A DNA stretch of 64,000 nucleotides, taken from positions 20,593-84,592 of the forward strand of contig UZAN01039634.1 in NCBI GenBank assembly GCA_900618425.1, written 5' to 3'. This document shows, one piece after another, positions 1 to 12,981 of the stretch (its first letter is position 1; each line of letters starts with the position of its first letter). The stretch comes from Echinostoma caproni (lineage: Eukaryota > Platyhelminthes > Trematoda > Plagiorchiida > Echinostomatidae). The notes under the pieces were generated by a model. It ran no database searches, had not been told where the DNA came from, and saw only the letters and a program-made list of their open reading frames with translations. The position numbers and the translations under genes were made by a program.

Positions 1-407
1 GAGAAGCGTCTGAAACAGGCACAACATCGTCTGTATCCAATTGATGTTTACTTGGGCCTTTGAAGTCTAACCGACTAGTTGACAGTGTAATAGTGCACAA
101 ATCATGCTGTTATACATTGACTAAAGTCTCCCATTAACCAATATTTTCCCTTGCGCTTTAAGCAATTTCCCGAAATAATAAGCTCAAAATAATCGGTTCA
201 ACGGGTGAGCTAGCATGGTGGCCTGTGGAAAATGTTTTCTTAATTAAATATTGGGCGACTAGTATACAAAAGTAGGGCTGGTATGCAGGTTCGTATTACC
301 CTCGTACTTAATTTATCGGCAACGTAATGAACTACGTCAGAGTGATTATGTATGTGCGTTTTATTATTCACTGACAACATCGTTTGGATATTGTGTTGTG
401 GTCTCAG
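1..407. other. No recognisable feature
   Basis: Unique-looking AT-rich sequence. I see no protein homology, tRNA-like promoter boxes or tandem repeat here. Short open frames are at the length expected by chance. Confidence 0.5.
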
Positions 408-476
408 ACCCAGAACTATTATAAGCATGACTGATGAGTCCTAACAAGAACGAANACAAAATTTCCATTCCTGGGT
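408..476 (+). ncRNA. Hammerhead-ribozyme-like core (degenerate)
   Basis: CTGATGA (431-437) is followed by GTCC, a six-base loop and GAAC, which could form stem II with one mismatch, and then by GAANAC (452-457). If the single N is a spurious join, the last block reads GAAAC, the canonical 3' core. An outer pairing ACCCAG (408-413) with CTGGGT (471-476) could close stem I at a distance. Flatworm genomes are known to carry many hammerheads in SINEs and PLEs. Against it, I cannot draw a convincing stem III with a cleavage triplet, and the inner part of stem I does not pair. It could be chance or a dead copy. Confidence 0.3.
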
Positions 477-1884
477 AAGTTGTATTTATCAGGCTTCTCT
501 GCGACATACACTTGATTTAGGAGTGGGTGGGAGGGAGGAGAGCGACGAAAGTCGAGGGTGAAAATAAGAATCAAAATTTTGCAACTTTTATTTTGACAAA
601 GACCAACCAAATGCTTTTCACAGAAGAAACTACTGTCGTAACGTTACATATAACCATCCTGTGCACCGATACAAAGGGGATCATGTGTCGGCCACATTGT
701 TCATTTCTAGGCCGCTCAGTGACTTGAAGGTTACATGGTCCACATGTATACGATGCATCTTCTTTCATCCAGGACACAATTCATTGGTTCGTCCGCGATA
801 TGTGAGGTCATCGTTCTGTTTATTTTGAACGTGACAACCACTTGTCAGTTTCAGATGTGAGTGATAGCTATCTGTCGATATTGGTACTGAATGGGCCACC
901 ACTTCGTCTCAGTCGGTCACAATTGGATCCATCTTGGGACTGAAAGTGTGTTGTCATTTTAGGGGAATGAGTTGAAGACATTGGGCCCTGCGTTAACTAA
1001 CTTTATGTGGTATTCATCAAAAAACGACAGCCACCATAGAACGTCTGAGGATTTCACGGACAGATAGAAATTTCCCTTTCTTAAAGGTGGCTACACATCT
1101 TAGAAAGTTGATGTGATGCTCGATGGTGCATGGGATTGATCCAAGAGAAATGCATGAAACAGTTAGCCTTTACCATAAGGTTGAAATAATTAAGTATTCT
1201 ACTTTTGCATTTCCTTATACCATGTTCAATAAATGTATGATAAAAAAAAGAATTTAGCCATGGCTAATCGGGGATTTCGAGGACAGTAGAAAATTTGGAT
1301 AAGAGTTTATACAGCACGGCCTACCTGCCTTTCGATTAACACCTTCAGAACACAGACTGACGGCTATCAACAAAGTCTTTTACTGAAATCTACTTATAAC
1401 AGCCACTAGTTCTTCAGCCAAATGTGGACTGACCAGCAAACTCTCACTTCCTGCCGAAACACATTTGTTTAGGGTACAAAAATACCAACAATAACTTGTA
1501 GTACGTTACCATATTGTTATTGTCTTATTCATCATTGGTCAAGTTCTTTGCCGAAGCGCTACGTTTCAGCATTGACCCCTCTGTTGAACTAGTCTTTTTT
1601 AGGTGTAAATTTCCAACTCCTGAAAAGTTTCATTTAACCAGTGCTAATTTGGCATGACCGCGTGTTCCATTCACCAACAGAATTCTGTGCAATAACCACA
1701 ACAAACAACTACCTCATGGTTTCAGATTTCTCTGTGGAAAGAACAGTCAGATTGTGAAAGTTTCCAATTGAGCCATAACCCCGGAGACCAGTGCTGAGAT
1801 GAACTAGGTGAGATGCCCGCAACAAGCTCGCAAAGGTGGGTTGTGCTATATCGTGTAAATGGAAAATAGAAAACGGATCCGATC
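477..1884. other. No recognisable feature
   Basis: About 1.4 kb with no recognisable coding or repeat signal. Frames are short and show no family motif on either strand. Confidence 0.5.
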
Positions 1885-2040
1885 AACTGCCCATTGACCG
1901 AGCGGGCAGCATGTTTGCGCTCTGCCCATGAGGTACCGGGTTTGATCCCCAGTGGGGTCGATGGGTTGGTTCCCACTGCTGTTGAGATTCAACCAGGTCC
2001 AAACAGCTTTATGGTGCTTCCTGGTTTTTCAGTTCATGCT
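1885..2040 (+). repeat. tRNA-derived SINE, family 1, copy 1
   Basis: The head has a polymerase III A-box-like segment (GACCGAGCGGGCAG, from 1896) and a B-box-like segment (CGGGTTTGATCCCC, from 1938). It is followed by a body including AGTGGGGTCGATGGG and a tail around AACCAGGTCCAAACAG. The same order of blocks recurs in inverse orientation at 61293-61440, including the B box, AGTGGG-TCG, a GGTC-AAACAG block and the closing GTTTTTCAGTT-like end. Two dispersed copies sharing a tRNA-like head and a non-tRNA body is the signature of a SINE. The exact ends are not defined. Confidence 0.65.
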
Positions 2041-3199
2041 CTATTTGCTACTTACACGACGGCGTCGCTCTTCGAAGGAGGAAAATAAACAGTCAGTCAT
2101 GACCAACTCGGGGCAGCATTTTTTTACTCTAAGCATCACGATTCCCCTCCACTTTCGATAAAATAATGCTGATATCACAACAATGGTACCGCGTTCTGGA
2201 CGAATGTATGGTCGAAGGACACTGGGTTTGACATCGTGGTTAAAAGTGAAATTGACCTTTGAATCACAATGTACTACAATATTCCATTCGGAATATCTTC
2301 AGACCGGACAACAACGTATTTGGTGCACCAAAAATATTCCATGTATTCAGAACGTGTTACTGACTGCGTTTAAAACAAATTAAAATTGTATAGCTTAATA
2401 AATAAGAGCAATCAGTGGGTATCTAAAGAGCCGAACAACGACAACAGATTCCCACGGCACACGAGCTTCCCAGAATAGTGTTAAGCTAGAAGGAGATTCA
2501 TTCCCCACACACATATTGTCATATCACAACATCCTATTAGATCCAACGCTACTCTTATTTGCCTGATCGCTGATGTTTGAAATCATTCTCAATGTAATCC
2601 ACCATTGTGAAAATCTGATAACCAGTATAATCAGACCCTACCAGGGGTCTGAATAAGTACCGAACAGGAACAAGGACCGATGTGTCCCAAATAAAAGGTA
2701 TAGTATGCAAACACACTCAGGTGCACAAACATCCACATACGACTATTCACACAGAAGCGCATACCAAACAACCACAAGCTAAACCTTCACAATGTGGCCT
2801 TTATTTCCCTCTTTCATGTTGGTTCTCGTTGTTTTCTCAATTGCATGTTTCTGAAGAAGACTGACACAGTTAAAGGACTGAGAAGATCTATGAATTTCAG
2901 TAGCGTCACTGAAGTTTTAGTTTTGAGCCGTGATATATGTGGAAACGCTTTGATGCCATCAACACACTGATGAGCATTTGGTGAATTTTCCTCTGGATTG
3001 GGTTTTCGTCACAGCTGGATCGTCAAAAATGTGTTGCTCTCGTTTAAGTCAAATTCCCTAGATATTCGTGTGAAGACATCTTGAAGACATCCTGAAGACT
3101 TCTTAGTATGACACTTCCGTTGGATTACTGCAGGATCACCTGCTACGAAATTGATTTGATTGTCAAGAATTCATTGTTTCGTGTACATCTAAGTATGTC
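2041..3199. other. No recognisable feature
   Basis: No family-level similarity seen. A small local repetition of GACATC/GAAGAC occurs around 3075-3100. Open frames are short and without motifs. Confidence 0.45.
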
Positions 3200-5330
3200 G
3201 GAATTTAAGAAATGACAACTATACATCCAGTCTGTCCTTCAAAGAATCAACTGAGGGTGCAGGAAAAACACGAGGGAACTCCAACTACCGCTTACTCTGG
3301 GGGTAAAGGAATGACGCCGAAAATTTAGTCGACAGGCTCGGAGCATTGATTTAAATGGGTGCCTTCTGAGGTGGGTGTTGGGCGACAAGGTGAACAGTGA
3401 ACAACATGGATGATTAGGGATCCGAATTATGTGATACACGAAAATCAAGTTTCCTCAAGTTCGGCTATATTGGATGGAGTAAACCCTAGTGGTTCCAGTC
3501 TTTCTGCATAGGTCTTGGAATGCAGTTTCTCGACCATATTGGAGACAATCTGATCACAAACGTGGGAACAGCATAGATTTGAATTTTTCAGAGGCTCGCT
3601 TTAGAAAACCCCACATGTCTCCGAATTCCATAATTATGTAGTTTATTTAGCAATATGTTGTGGTTCACACGGTCTAATACTTTGAAAAAGTATGGGTATC
3701 CTAGGTCTATTGGAGCACCATAATCAGCTACTTTTGTCCACTCTTCTCAGGCCAGAAGCAGTTTATCCGTATACAATCGCTCCCGATGAAACCCGTGTTA
3801 CAACGGGGATTATACGTTGTGCATTTCTAAATGACTCATCACACTGCCTGCAAAAGTGGGTTCCATGACTTTGGAGAATGTGGGGAGGAGAGCCACGGTA
3901 CAGTAGTCAACAGGGTCGCTACAACAGTCGCCTTCATATATTGGTGAAATTATTCTTTGTTTCTATGTTTGTGGACACATAAGAGGAGCAGCCCACTTGT
4001 TGGTTGAGTTGTGTTACTTTCTAGGTTAATAAGGATTTGCACATGGATATTATCTATCCCTAGAGATGAATTTATTTTCAAACATGGCAGTTTCGATATT
4101 AGGATTTCTGGGGAAACATCAGCTGTCGTTAGCGTTGGATTTGGTGTGTCCCTCAGTAATAAAGACAGTCGTGGGTTGATGTTGATAGGTTTGGTGGGGA
4201 CATGAGTGCATTGAATTTTTAGCATTTTAGCTAATTCCCTAGATGCGACTGAGACAGGGCCTGCCAAACTAGGCACTAGAACGCCAGACTTGGCTTTTCT
4301 GGAAGTGTTTGTACGTCTTACAGCAGCTTGAGATTGGATACAAACTTGCACCTCAGCTCCTCTTGGTATATCAACTTGTCTTCCCTCGCCAACTTGATGC
4401 AGTTGTTTCGCAGTACACAGTAAGTACAAGGAAATCGTCATGAGATATTCCTCTGTGAAATCCACTTATATCTTTCGACTGCGTATCACGAACGTTTGAC
4501 CAGTGTTTTAGGAAATGCGTTTGATTTTAGTCATGTCCTTCATCTTTTCCATTAGGTAATTCGAAATTTCTTCCTGGTATACCAGGGGATCACATTGCTC
4601 GTTGAAGAAACTCATTGGAAGTCTTTCTTAAAAATTTTAAGTTTGGTATAATCGGCAAAAGTAGAAGAGTTAACCGTAAAAGTTTGCGGTAAAGATGCAC
4701 AGTAAATGTAGTCAAACGACAATACGGTATGATCACTAACGCCTAATGGGGTTGTAGCAAAAATCTTTTCCATTACCATTTCCTCATTTGTTATCAGCAA
4801 TTTCAAGACAGAGAGTGTCTGGTTGGTTCCAAACCCCCTTGGCTCCTTCACAAAGTTGTTAAAAAGGATGTGATTCAATAAACTGAGTGAATTTCCTCCC
4901 AAACGGTTGTGGGATTTGGGCTATTGAATTTGCCCATAATGAGAACATGAGTGAACTTCAGTGACAGGGCTGATACATGGTTTTCAACATGGTCTCATTC
5001 GCTGATGAAGGAGAACGATACACCACATATACAAATCGATCAAGGCAATATAGTGCTGTGACAGTCAAACTTTGTACCATAGTGAGTCAGAAGCTGTAGT
5101 AGGATAATCAATTTAACCGTATTTTTAGTTTGTTGCAAAAATAGAGTAGCACACCACCAACGCTTTTAAGGTGATCACGTCTGAGCGGCATCATGCCGAG
5201 TAAGCGTACCTCTGAGTCATGAAAGACGTTGGTCAGCTAAGTTCCGATGACTGTAATAATGTCTCATTGACCACTTTGTCAACGCAATTCTGAGAAAACC
5301 TTGGGAATAGGTGTGGAAACAACGCAGTTA
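3200..5330 (-). pseudogene. CR1/Jockey-type non-LTR retrotransposon, decayed EN-RT copy
   Basis: Read on the minus strand, the order is that of a CR1-like ORF2. An apurinic endonuclease N-terminal part lies at about 5310-5130 (a DSEVRLLG-like stretch, then GGVLLYF). The LIMGKFN block near 4925-4950 is where the family has GDFN, so the catalytic Asp is changed. The SDH motif lies at about 4730-4742, followed by the linker to RT (residues resembling LKINSSLGIDNIHVQIL) near 4020-4070. RT block LDRVNHNILLNKLHNYG lies near 3625-3690, and a C-terminal end (SPNTHLRRHPFK..RRHSFTPRV) at 3239-3448. The region carrying the YxDD active site appears deleted. Several stops and frameshifts make it a dead copy. 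It encodes target-primed reverse transcription functions in intact relatives. Confidence 0.85.
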
Positions 5331-7950
5331 ATGGCGAAGCTGAAACTAGTCGGAGTGCCAAAGGTCAGTTGAGCTGACCTTTTGGTAGTTGGTTTTTCTG
5401 GGGAAGAGTTTATTGGTTCTGGTCGACTGGTTGGGAAAAGGAACATAAAATCTATGGTAACTTAGTTTGTATTGAAGTGATATTTTCTGTCAGAGGACAA
5501 CTATTTAACCCCGGGTTTTGTATTAGTCTCAGCGTAGTTCCGGTGATCCGTTGTTACTGTTTTCGTATCACCAGCTGCAGCCACAAGGAGTCCAACTAAT
5601 CTGATGATAAAAAACTTATGTTAGCTGATTGAATGAATGCTGGAAATCCAAGATTACGCATAAGTGGACCATATCGTTAATTATTGGACAATTTATGGCT
5701 GAGCTATGATTGAATAATAATTATGACATTTATCTGTATGCTTACCATAATAGAAATGGCCATATCATCAGTCAGTCTTGGTTCTACCAGAATTGGCGTT
5801 ATTCAGCGGGATCTTCAGTCTCAAGCGGAGTTTGTGCCGTTTCAGTGCGAATAGTATTCCGATTACGACAGAGGGAGGTTTAGAACATAACACAAAACAC
5901 GTCAGGACTGGCTTTATTTCCTAATAGTTCCTGTATCGGGGTAACATACAGTGGTAGAATGGAGCGCAGAACACGAACCTTAAAGCCCCGACAAACAGAA
6001 CACCAGTTTAGTGTACTGAGATACAAATAAACTGTCAGTGTGCACAAAATACCTCAAGTTGTAGGCAATCCGGCTCAAAAACCTGATAAAATAGCAGAAT
6101 GGAACTGGATTTGAGTTTAGCCACTGGCAAGACACAGTCAGAACAATGAATAAGGAACACCAGAGGGAGCCAAGGATTTAAAGAGGCTAAACTGACCAAT
6201 GACAACCCTTTAATTCGAAGAGGGAGAGGAACAGTTTCAGGTAATGCTTAGACGCGATTTTTACTGGATATGGGATACACAGAGAGTGAACAGAGCTGAC
6301 TGACATCAAACGAGGGTTGGCGAGCAAACTGAGAAATCAGTATGAAACAATTTGACCCAGAGCTCGATGTGGAATGGTTCATGTTCAATTACGTTAGAGG
6401 GGAAACACTGAACACAAGATAGATTTGCTGGTGGCAAATATATCTGAATGGTCGGATCAACAAAGGGGGAAGGTGGCATGAGATGGGGAAGGAAAATAAA
6501 TGCACGAACATACAACAACTATCGGATGAATGCTTCGAAATATCAATAAAAATTGTATTATGTGAGTAGTGTTCAAGCGGTTTACCAAGAACTGACTATT
6601 CTGATGTCTAACAGTGACGATCGGGAACGGATCTAAGCGGTGCATAGATTCACCATAATGAGGGATGGGAATCGATTGCGTTGAAGAGAATATACCACAT
6701 GTGAATGAATCTTGAATAAACTGGCGCGATGAATTTCTCCAAAAACGTTAGCACTTAACGGTTTCGGTACTCCATGTGTTTAGACTAAGACACGAGGCAA
6801 ATAATGTTATCACAATTGAATCCATTGATAACTGTTTTCCCTTTGTGACTCTCCGATCTATGGATGAGTTTATTTTGACGACTTAAGCTTCTGGTGAAAG
6901 TTACCTTTCGGGGGCTAACGTCCATTCTATACCGGGTTTATTTGACCAACAGAGGTGGAAAAATAACACGCTCATGGCTGCAAACTTCATAAACAAATGA
7001 AGTTACGTTATCCCTGATTTGGGCCAATACATACAGCCTCCGGCAACAGAAATTCAGTTGCTGAACTAGTCCTCGTAGTCGGATAACGCGAACTGGAATG
7101 TGAACTGGAGATTCACTGAACTGGGTAAAACAAAGCTAGCTGTGGGTGTATTCAAATGCGATGGAAATGTTTGTGATAACCAACAATGAGCACTGGACAG
7201 CTGTTTCGTCCTGTTTGGGACTCGTCAGTAGTGCGTACTTTTTGTGTCCCAAACATTCATCGTCTAAATAGCTATGGTTTTGGTTATTTAGACAGCGGCT
7301 GTCAAAATCAATGATTGGTTCATTCCTGGGTGTTCAGCCGACGTCGATTTGGTCCACCTGCTATCCTTCCTATTTTAGCCAATCCGGTTGTTTCCACTGA
7401 TAATTACCAGATTAGTCGGAACTCCGTGTCCTTATTGGTTGCAAGCGGTAACACGCTGTATGTGTAGTGCCTTTAGAATTCAATGGACCCTCACTACCAT
7501 AAACCCCATTTTCATACATATAAGTTACCATTGTCTGATCAATAAGGCTCGGAACCATCTTTCTTGTTGATTATTTTATCAAAACTGATTAGCGCTCGTT
7601 TGTCTGATTCCCGTTTTGATAATTCTACAATGTAAACTTTGTGGCCCTATCATCTATTAGACTAAATGCTGGCCATTTCAGCTCTCAAAGAGTATTTCTT
7701 CTCGAGAAGTTCTGTCGTTAAAGCCAGTTTGAACTGTGAGTTATTGCTTGCACGAGGAAGTAACTAGTCTCACATAGTACGCTCTAGTCGGACGTAGTGA
7801 GCACTTTGCATGCAACTGTCGGAGCACTTGCCTCAGTTACTCTCGTCTCGCTTTACAGATGATCTTTTGGGGGAAATTTCATTTTCTGAAACAGAAGAAT
7901 TAAATTTTTTGGGTTACAATGTTCATGTTTGTTGATGGTGAAAGACAAAT
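5331..7950. other. No recognisable gene; two small hairpins
   Basis: No coding homology found. The stretch contains a near-perfect hairpin at 5358-5385 (CCAAAGGTCAG / CTGACC-TTTTGG) and a 9-bp hairpin at 7262-7293 (GTCTAAATA / TATTTAGAC). Neither has a context that suggests a function. Confidence 0.45.
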
Positions 7951-7979
7951 AGTAGTAGTAGTAGTAGTAGTAGTAGTAN
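7951..7979. repeat. (AGT)n microsatellite ending in an ambiguous base
   Basis: About nine AGT units, followed by a single N at 7979. The N probably marks an assembly join through the tract, so its length is unreliable. A second, imperfect AAT-rich tract lies at 8101-8131. Confidence 0.95.
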
Positions 7980-10900
7980 CATTTCGTGGGATTTCCGCAG
8001 TGCATTCTTCGGCTGATTTCCAGAAACTTTTCATAAAATCCGTGATGCACGTACAATTTATCAAAGAATGAAATCAATCGATAAAGATGGGTGATTATCT
8101 GTAATAATAATAACAATAATAATGATTATAGCCGTAAAAATAACCCCTTACATAATTTTCTGATACGTAGCAAGAGTATAGTGAATATCTAGGACAAGGA
8201 GGTAAAATAAAGGCCACCACTGGGAAAGTCGGACGGATAATGGTGGTATGGTTTGTACAAACGGAACCTAATATTATGGCCTGACTGACTAAAGCGCTCG
8301 ATCACCAGTGATGAATTGTCGTTTCTGCAAGTTCATAGATCAATAACTGATAAAAGTGTGGTGCATCTTTGTTTCCGTCGTTTTGTAATTGTGTCACTTT
8401 GGTAGATCGCTGCCAAAGCATGGGCAATGTATAAAAGGAAGTACGCTATTGTAGGATTGTAAATTGGTATCGATCATCATCAATTTATCCCGGAGTTCAT
8501 GTGTTCCATTTTCACCACCACCACAAACATCACTGTCACCGAACATCTCGCTTTTATTAATGTCACATGTCAGCATTTAGATTATACGCTCATCCCTCCT
8601 GCAAAATTATTTTCATAAATATGTGGTAGATAAGGGGGAAGTAGAAGATTTAGAATAAACCGCTGAGACAGTATTTGAAATTGATCAATTCCAGGTAAAA
8701 TCTAACAAATGCACAATCCATTGGTTAGTTTAGTTAAGCAGAAAAATTGAAGGCACACTTCACCTGAGCAGTGAGTCAAATTTAAAAAGATCTTCAGTGG
8801 GAGAATGAATAAAATAATTAATTGCAAAAAGCCTACAGGTGCATCAAAACGAAAATCCTAGTATCTCATGCTTACAGGCGGCTTGTGTTTTATCTCAAAC
8901 AGGCAGAGTGTGACATTTAAAAACAAAGCAAAAGACTGTGTACAATTATTCCAACTAGGGTAATGTCGAGAGTAAGGATGACTTTATCCCAGTAGGTTCA
9001 CTAAGACTGAGCAGACAAAAGCAACATGAGGTCGATATCACTCACAGCATGTGACGGCAATTGGTTGGTTTATCAAAAAAACATCAGTCAATGCAGAACA
9101 AAGCAGTCAATCGATATTTAATCGGTCGACCAGCCAATACGAGCGTGCGGTTGTCTGAATAAAATTTCGGGTAATAATTAAGAAAACTGAGCATCATTGT
9201 TTAATCGTATGTAACAATGAGTTTTATTTCGAAGTATGCATCCTTTTTGCTTTTAAAACATGCTTCGCACAGGTGTGAATGTTAGTCTGTGCGTCTCACA
9301 TTGTCCTGGTGACGTAAACAATCTCTTGTTATAAATTAGTTGGATTGCAAGACGCAAACTTGAAACATTTGGTCCGTTTTACTAAATTAATAATAACAGG
9401 AACGAGATATATTTTGTATACTCTAATCGATGTCTGACGCAAAAATTTATCTCCTTAATTACAGTCAAGTATGTGAGAAAAAGATGACTGGCATTCTTTG
9501 GCTGTTGCCAAGATAGGTAATTATTGGTTGTGCATACATCGAGAGACGTTTACTGACTCGATCCCCAAACACCAGCATCTTTGTGTTCCACTCACGTAAA
9601 CGCATTGTGAGTGATCGGATTATGTTGAATCTATGAATTCTTGCAAGAGGACACTTTGCGCCAGTGGATACCGCATTTTGTATTATCAGGTCACTGAGTG
9701 TGCAATGTATCTACTCACATCTTTTGAGACAAGTATCATTCTGGTCGGTCTATTGCAAATAAAAGTGAACTAAAAGACAACACGTGAGATGTCAAACAGA
9801 ACGGCTATTTGTTTATATAAGGGGCAGTCGGGCTTACGTTTCTGTTGGACTGAGAGCAGGGTTTAAATCATGACCAATACGGTTAAAAATATGATCACCT
9901 TTAAAAGACAGGCACGTGTTCAATTGAGCCGGTCCACCAGTTGTCGGAAGCAAACAACTGTGGGCGCAAGGTGAAACAAGCCATGAACTACGGCAAAAAC
10001 AAAGAGTATCGTCTGTCAACATTTAATCAAACACTGTCTCGTTAATGAACAAAAGAAACTAACTGCCATACATACATGACCTATTACGGTAGGATTTTAT
10101 CGATCTGCAATCGGAGCTAGCCTTTGTGTTCGTGGTATGAATTAAGTTAGATTGAAACAGTTTTGTTGAGTCCCAAGGTTTTGACTAGCTTCTATCAACA
10201 TATATCTGTCACAGTTCTTTGGGAGCATGTCAATATTATTTTGGACACAACCGTATCCTCAAACAACAATAGTGGTAATGTAGCTGCGCAAAGTTGAATT
10301 TGAAAACAGAGTTGTTCTGGCAACTATTGTCAGTGGTTTGCTGAAAGATACTCTGTTTAGCCTGCTTGATGCTGTCACGTCACGGGCTTGAATGGAAATC
10401 AATGCTCGTCATTAGAAAATAATTACCATTTTGCTAAACAGAATAATTTCTTTTTTATACAGAAGAGAAGTACCCATGTATACTGGGATTATTTGACTCC
10501 TCTAAATAAATCCGTTACTCATTTTGGTAGAGTGGACATAGTTAGCAACTCAGGCCTCGAATCAACTCGATTGCTGTAGTCAGACTGAAACATCTTTGGC
10601 GTCAATCGTTTGGCAAGGTGTCAAATGCTAATGGTACATCAAATTCTTATGACCCTCAGCGGAGAAAGGATGCCAGGAAAAATACTACAAGTCAGTGGGT
10701 TTTGTGGTTCAGGCAGCGGATAGATTTCGGGTTTATTTTGATCAGTGCCCATATGACTCGTGCCGTTTTGTTCTCAAGTATTGAGCCTTTTTCACAGCAG
10801 ACCACGAGTGTGTGACCAATTGCGAAGAGAGCATATCTTCATAAAACTGAAGAATCGCTTTTGGTGTTCGAGCATTGCGAATCGTCAGACTGTGCAGTTC

Positions 10901-12945
10901 CCAGCCATACTCGATTATCGACATGATATCCCACCAGATAGCCGACAGCCTCTATCATTCATAGCCAAAAATTTTACAAAACAACACATTGCGATCTGCA
11001 AATTTTAGTTTGCTGGTCGGTTCACTGCCAGCCGGTTTCATTTAGAAAAACATGCACTTATCCAATACACATCTCTGAATGGGAAAACTGATAGAAGCAG
11101 TTGGATTAGATCGAACACTGCAAACTGATACTCGTCTTTCATCCACCGTAGACGGACAGCGGTAGACAGCTGACGGCTGATAGATTTAGACGAACAAGAA
11201 TGTGACCGGTTGACCCCGGTCCAAACGGTCAAACAAATTAACCCGGTTGTATGTAATGCACAAACGAGTTCACATGTTGATACAACTGTTCCGGGAAACT
11301 TACTAGGGCCAAACGCTACAAACGATGGTAGGGTAATTAGGACTAAAATCTTTCCAAATCGATTCAGAATATGTGAAATGGTACGACACGTGTGAGGCCA
11401 TCTGGAATGGAGCAGGGCGAACAGCATATTCTACCTGTCCGACATTCTGAGTGCTGTCTGCGGCCTACTGAATTACATTTACCATACCGATGGTTGCATG
11501 ATCATCGAAACCCTTGATCGAGTTCATGTGGTAACACTTGGTCACTTCGGACAATAAATAAAAATAGATGATGCAACTGAAATGCTTCATGATTAGGAGA
11601 GTTAAACAGGAATAGCACTTTAGTAGTGCCCGAGCAAATGAATTCATAAAAGAGTTTATTCTGATGGATTATTATTGAGGTCGGTTAACAAACCAATGTA
11701 AACTTTAAAACACAGATGGCTACATTCATGTACTTGTTATACACCAGATCTGCAATCCATACTGAGGAAATGACAGCATATAACGGAAGGCTGCCACTCG
11801 ATGTGTGATATGGTATTCAAACCCTATAATCCCCAGACAGTCATAAAAAGAATTCTAAAACTGAGACTTGATTTTATTAGCATAAAACAGAAAAAACAGT
11901 TTTCCAGGTCGATGTCTTTCCAATTCTTTGGCGGAATCAACTTGCCTTCTGAACTGTGTTCAATAAAAAAATACAATTTGAGAATTGATAACTGCACATT
12001 GTGCATTTTAAGCATACAAAATCAACAACCACAAGTCATCTGGTTGACGCTACCGCTAACTGCCCCCTTCGGGAAGAGACTGTTAGTTAAATTTTTATTG
12101 TAAAACAAAGATCTTTATCAATAAGTTTTAACAAAAGACTTCTGCACTGCTTGACAAGATGGTAGAAGGTATATATATATAGGCACTGTTTCAGTCATTT
12201 TAGGGGTCAGCAGCAGCTTGTGTCTATCGATCGCCCAGAACCGTCACGATTCCGTGTACTTCACATGTAAGGACTAATTAATCCGAGCAGCTAATCGGTA
12301 AGATTAAACGGGGTCGGTCAGTGATACTCAGCTCGAGTGTAACGCATGTGCAGTATCATTGCCCTTTTCAGTTCAGGATAACCCTTTATCCGTATAGAGA
12401 TTAAACCATCAAAATTTTCTCATTTAATTTGCTGACTATCTATCGTCCGTTTGTTTCCCTGTTACCACCACAGACGCACTATCGCAATAGATAGCCTCAA
12501 ACCATTGAAAAATCAAAGTGATCCTTTTGACCGAAACGACAAAAGGGATCTTTGTAAAAAATATCTGGACGTGTATGATCCATTTGTGCCAGCGGAACAT
12601 GTGCTTAACGGAGATCAGACGGGGATAAACACATGAAATAATCAAAGACATGTAGGCCTAGGGTGAAGGTTAAAACCGATGCGTGTTATGGGTTTCGAGG
12701 GTTTAAGGAACTGAGAAAGGTCACCAAACCACCTCCTCATGTTCAAATGTACTTCTTCTGGAGCATGAATAAGGATAATCTAGACATCGCTACGAGGCTT
12801 GAGTTGTACATGGGGCAGCCACTTTTGATGAGTTGAACGTCTTATAGGGATATCGGGGTTTGATGAAGGGGCTGATGATGTGACCACTCCAAATACTTGG
12901 GCATCTTGAGTTGATACCAAGATTAATCGCTTAGCAAACGGTGTT

Positions 12946-12949
<4 letters not shown>
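7980..12949. other. No recognisable gene over about 5 kb
   Basis: I examined frames on both strands, including the 129-codon minus frame at 11038-11427 and the 100-codon plus frame at 11801-12103. Neither shows a family motif, and the lengths are not exceptional for this composition. The segment probably includes unrecognised old repeats. Confidence 0.4.

Positions 12950-12978
<29 letters not shown>
12950..12978. repeat. (AT)n microsatellite
   Basis: A perfect alternating AT run of about 14 units, flanked by unique sequence. Confidence 0.97.

Positions 12979-12981
<3 letters not shown>

Noticed and set aside
5358..5385. Hairpin considered as a transcription terminator
   Set aside because: No prokaryotic gene context and no U-tract; it lies just upstream of a decayed retrotransposon.
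7853..8116. Minus-strand frame with a polytyrosine run
   Set aside because: The run is the (AGT)n microsatellite read in the other direction; nothing else supports coding.
11038..11427. 129-codon minus frame in unique sequence
   Set aside because: No motif, no splice context, and a length within chance expectation for this composition.
12436..12830. Possible pogo/Tigger-type transposase (a VLNGDQTGI string resembling the NxDET motif)
   Set aside because: A single weak motif without supporting blocks before or after it in any frame.
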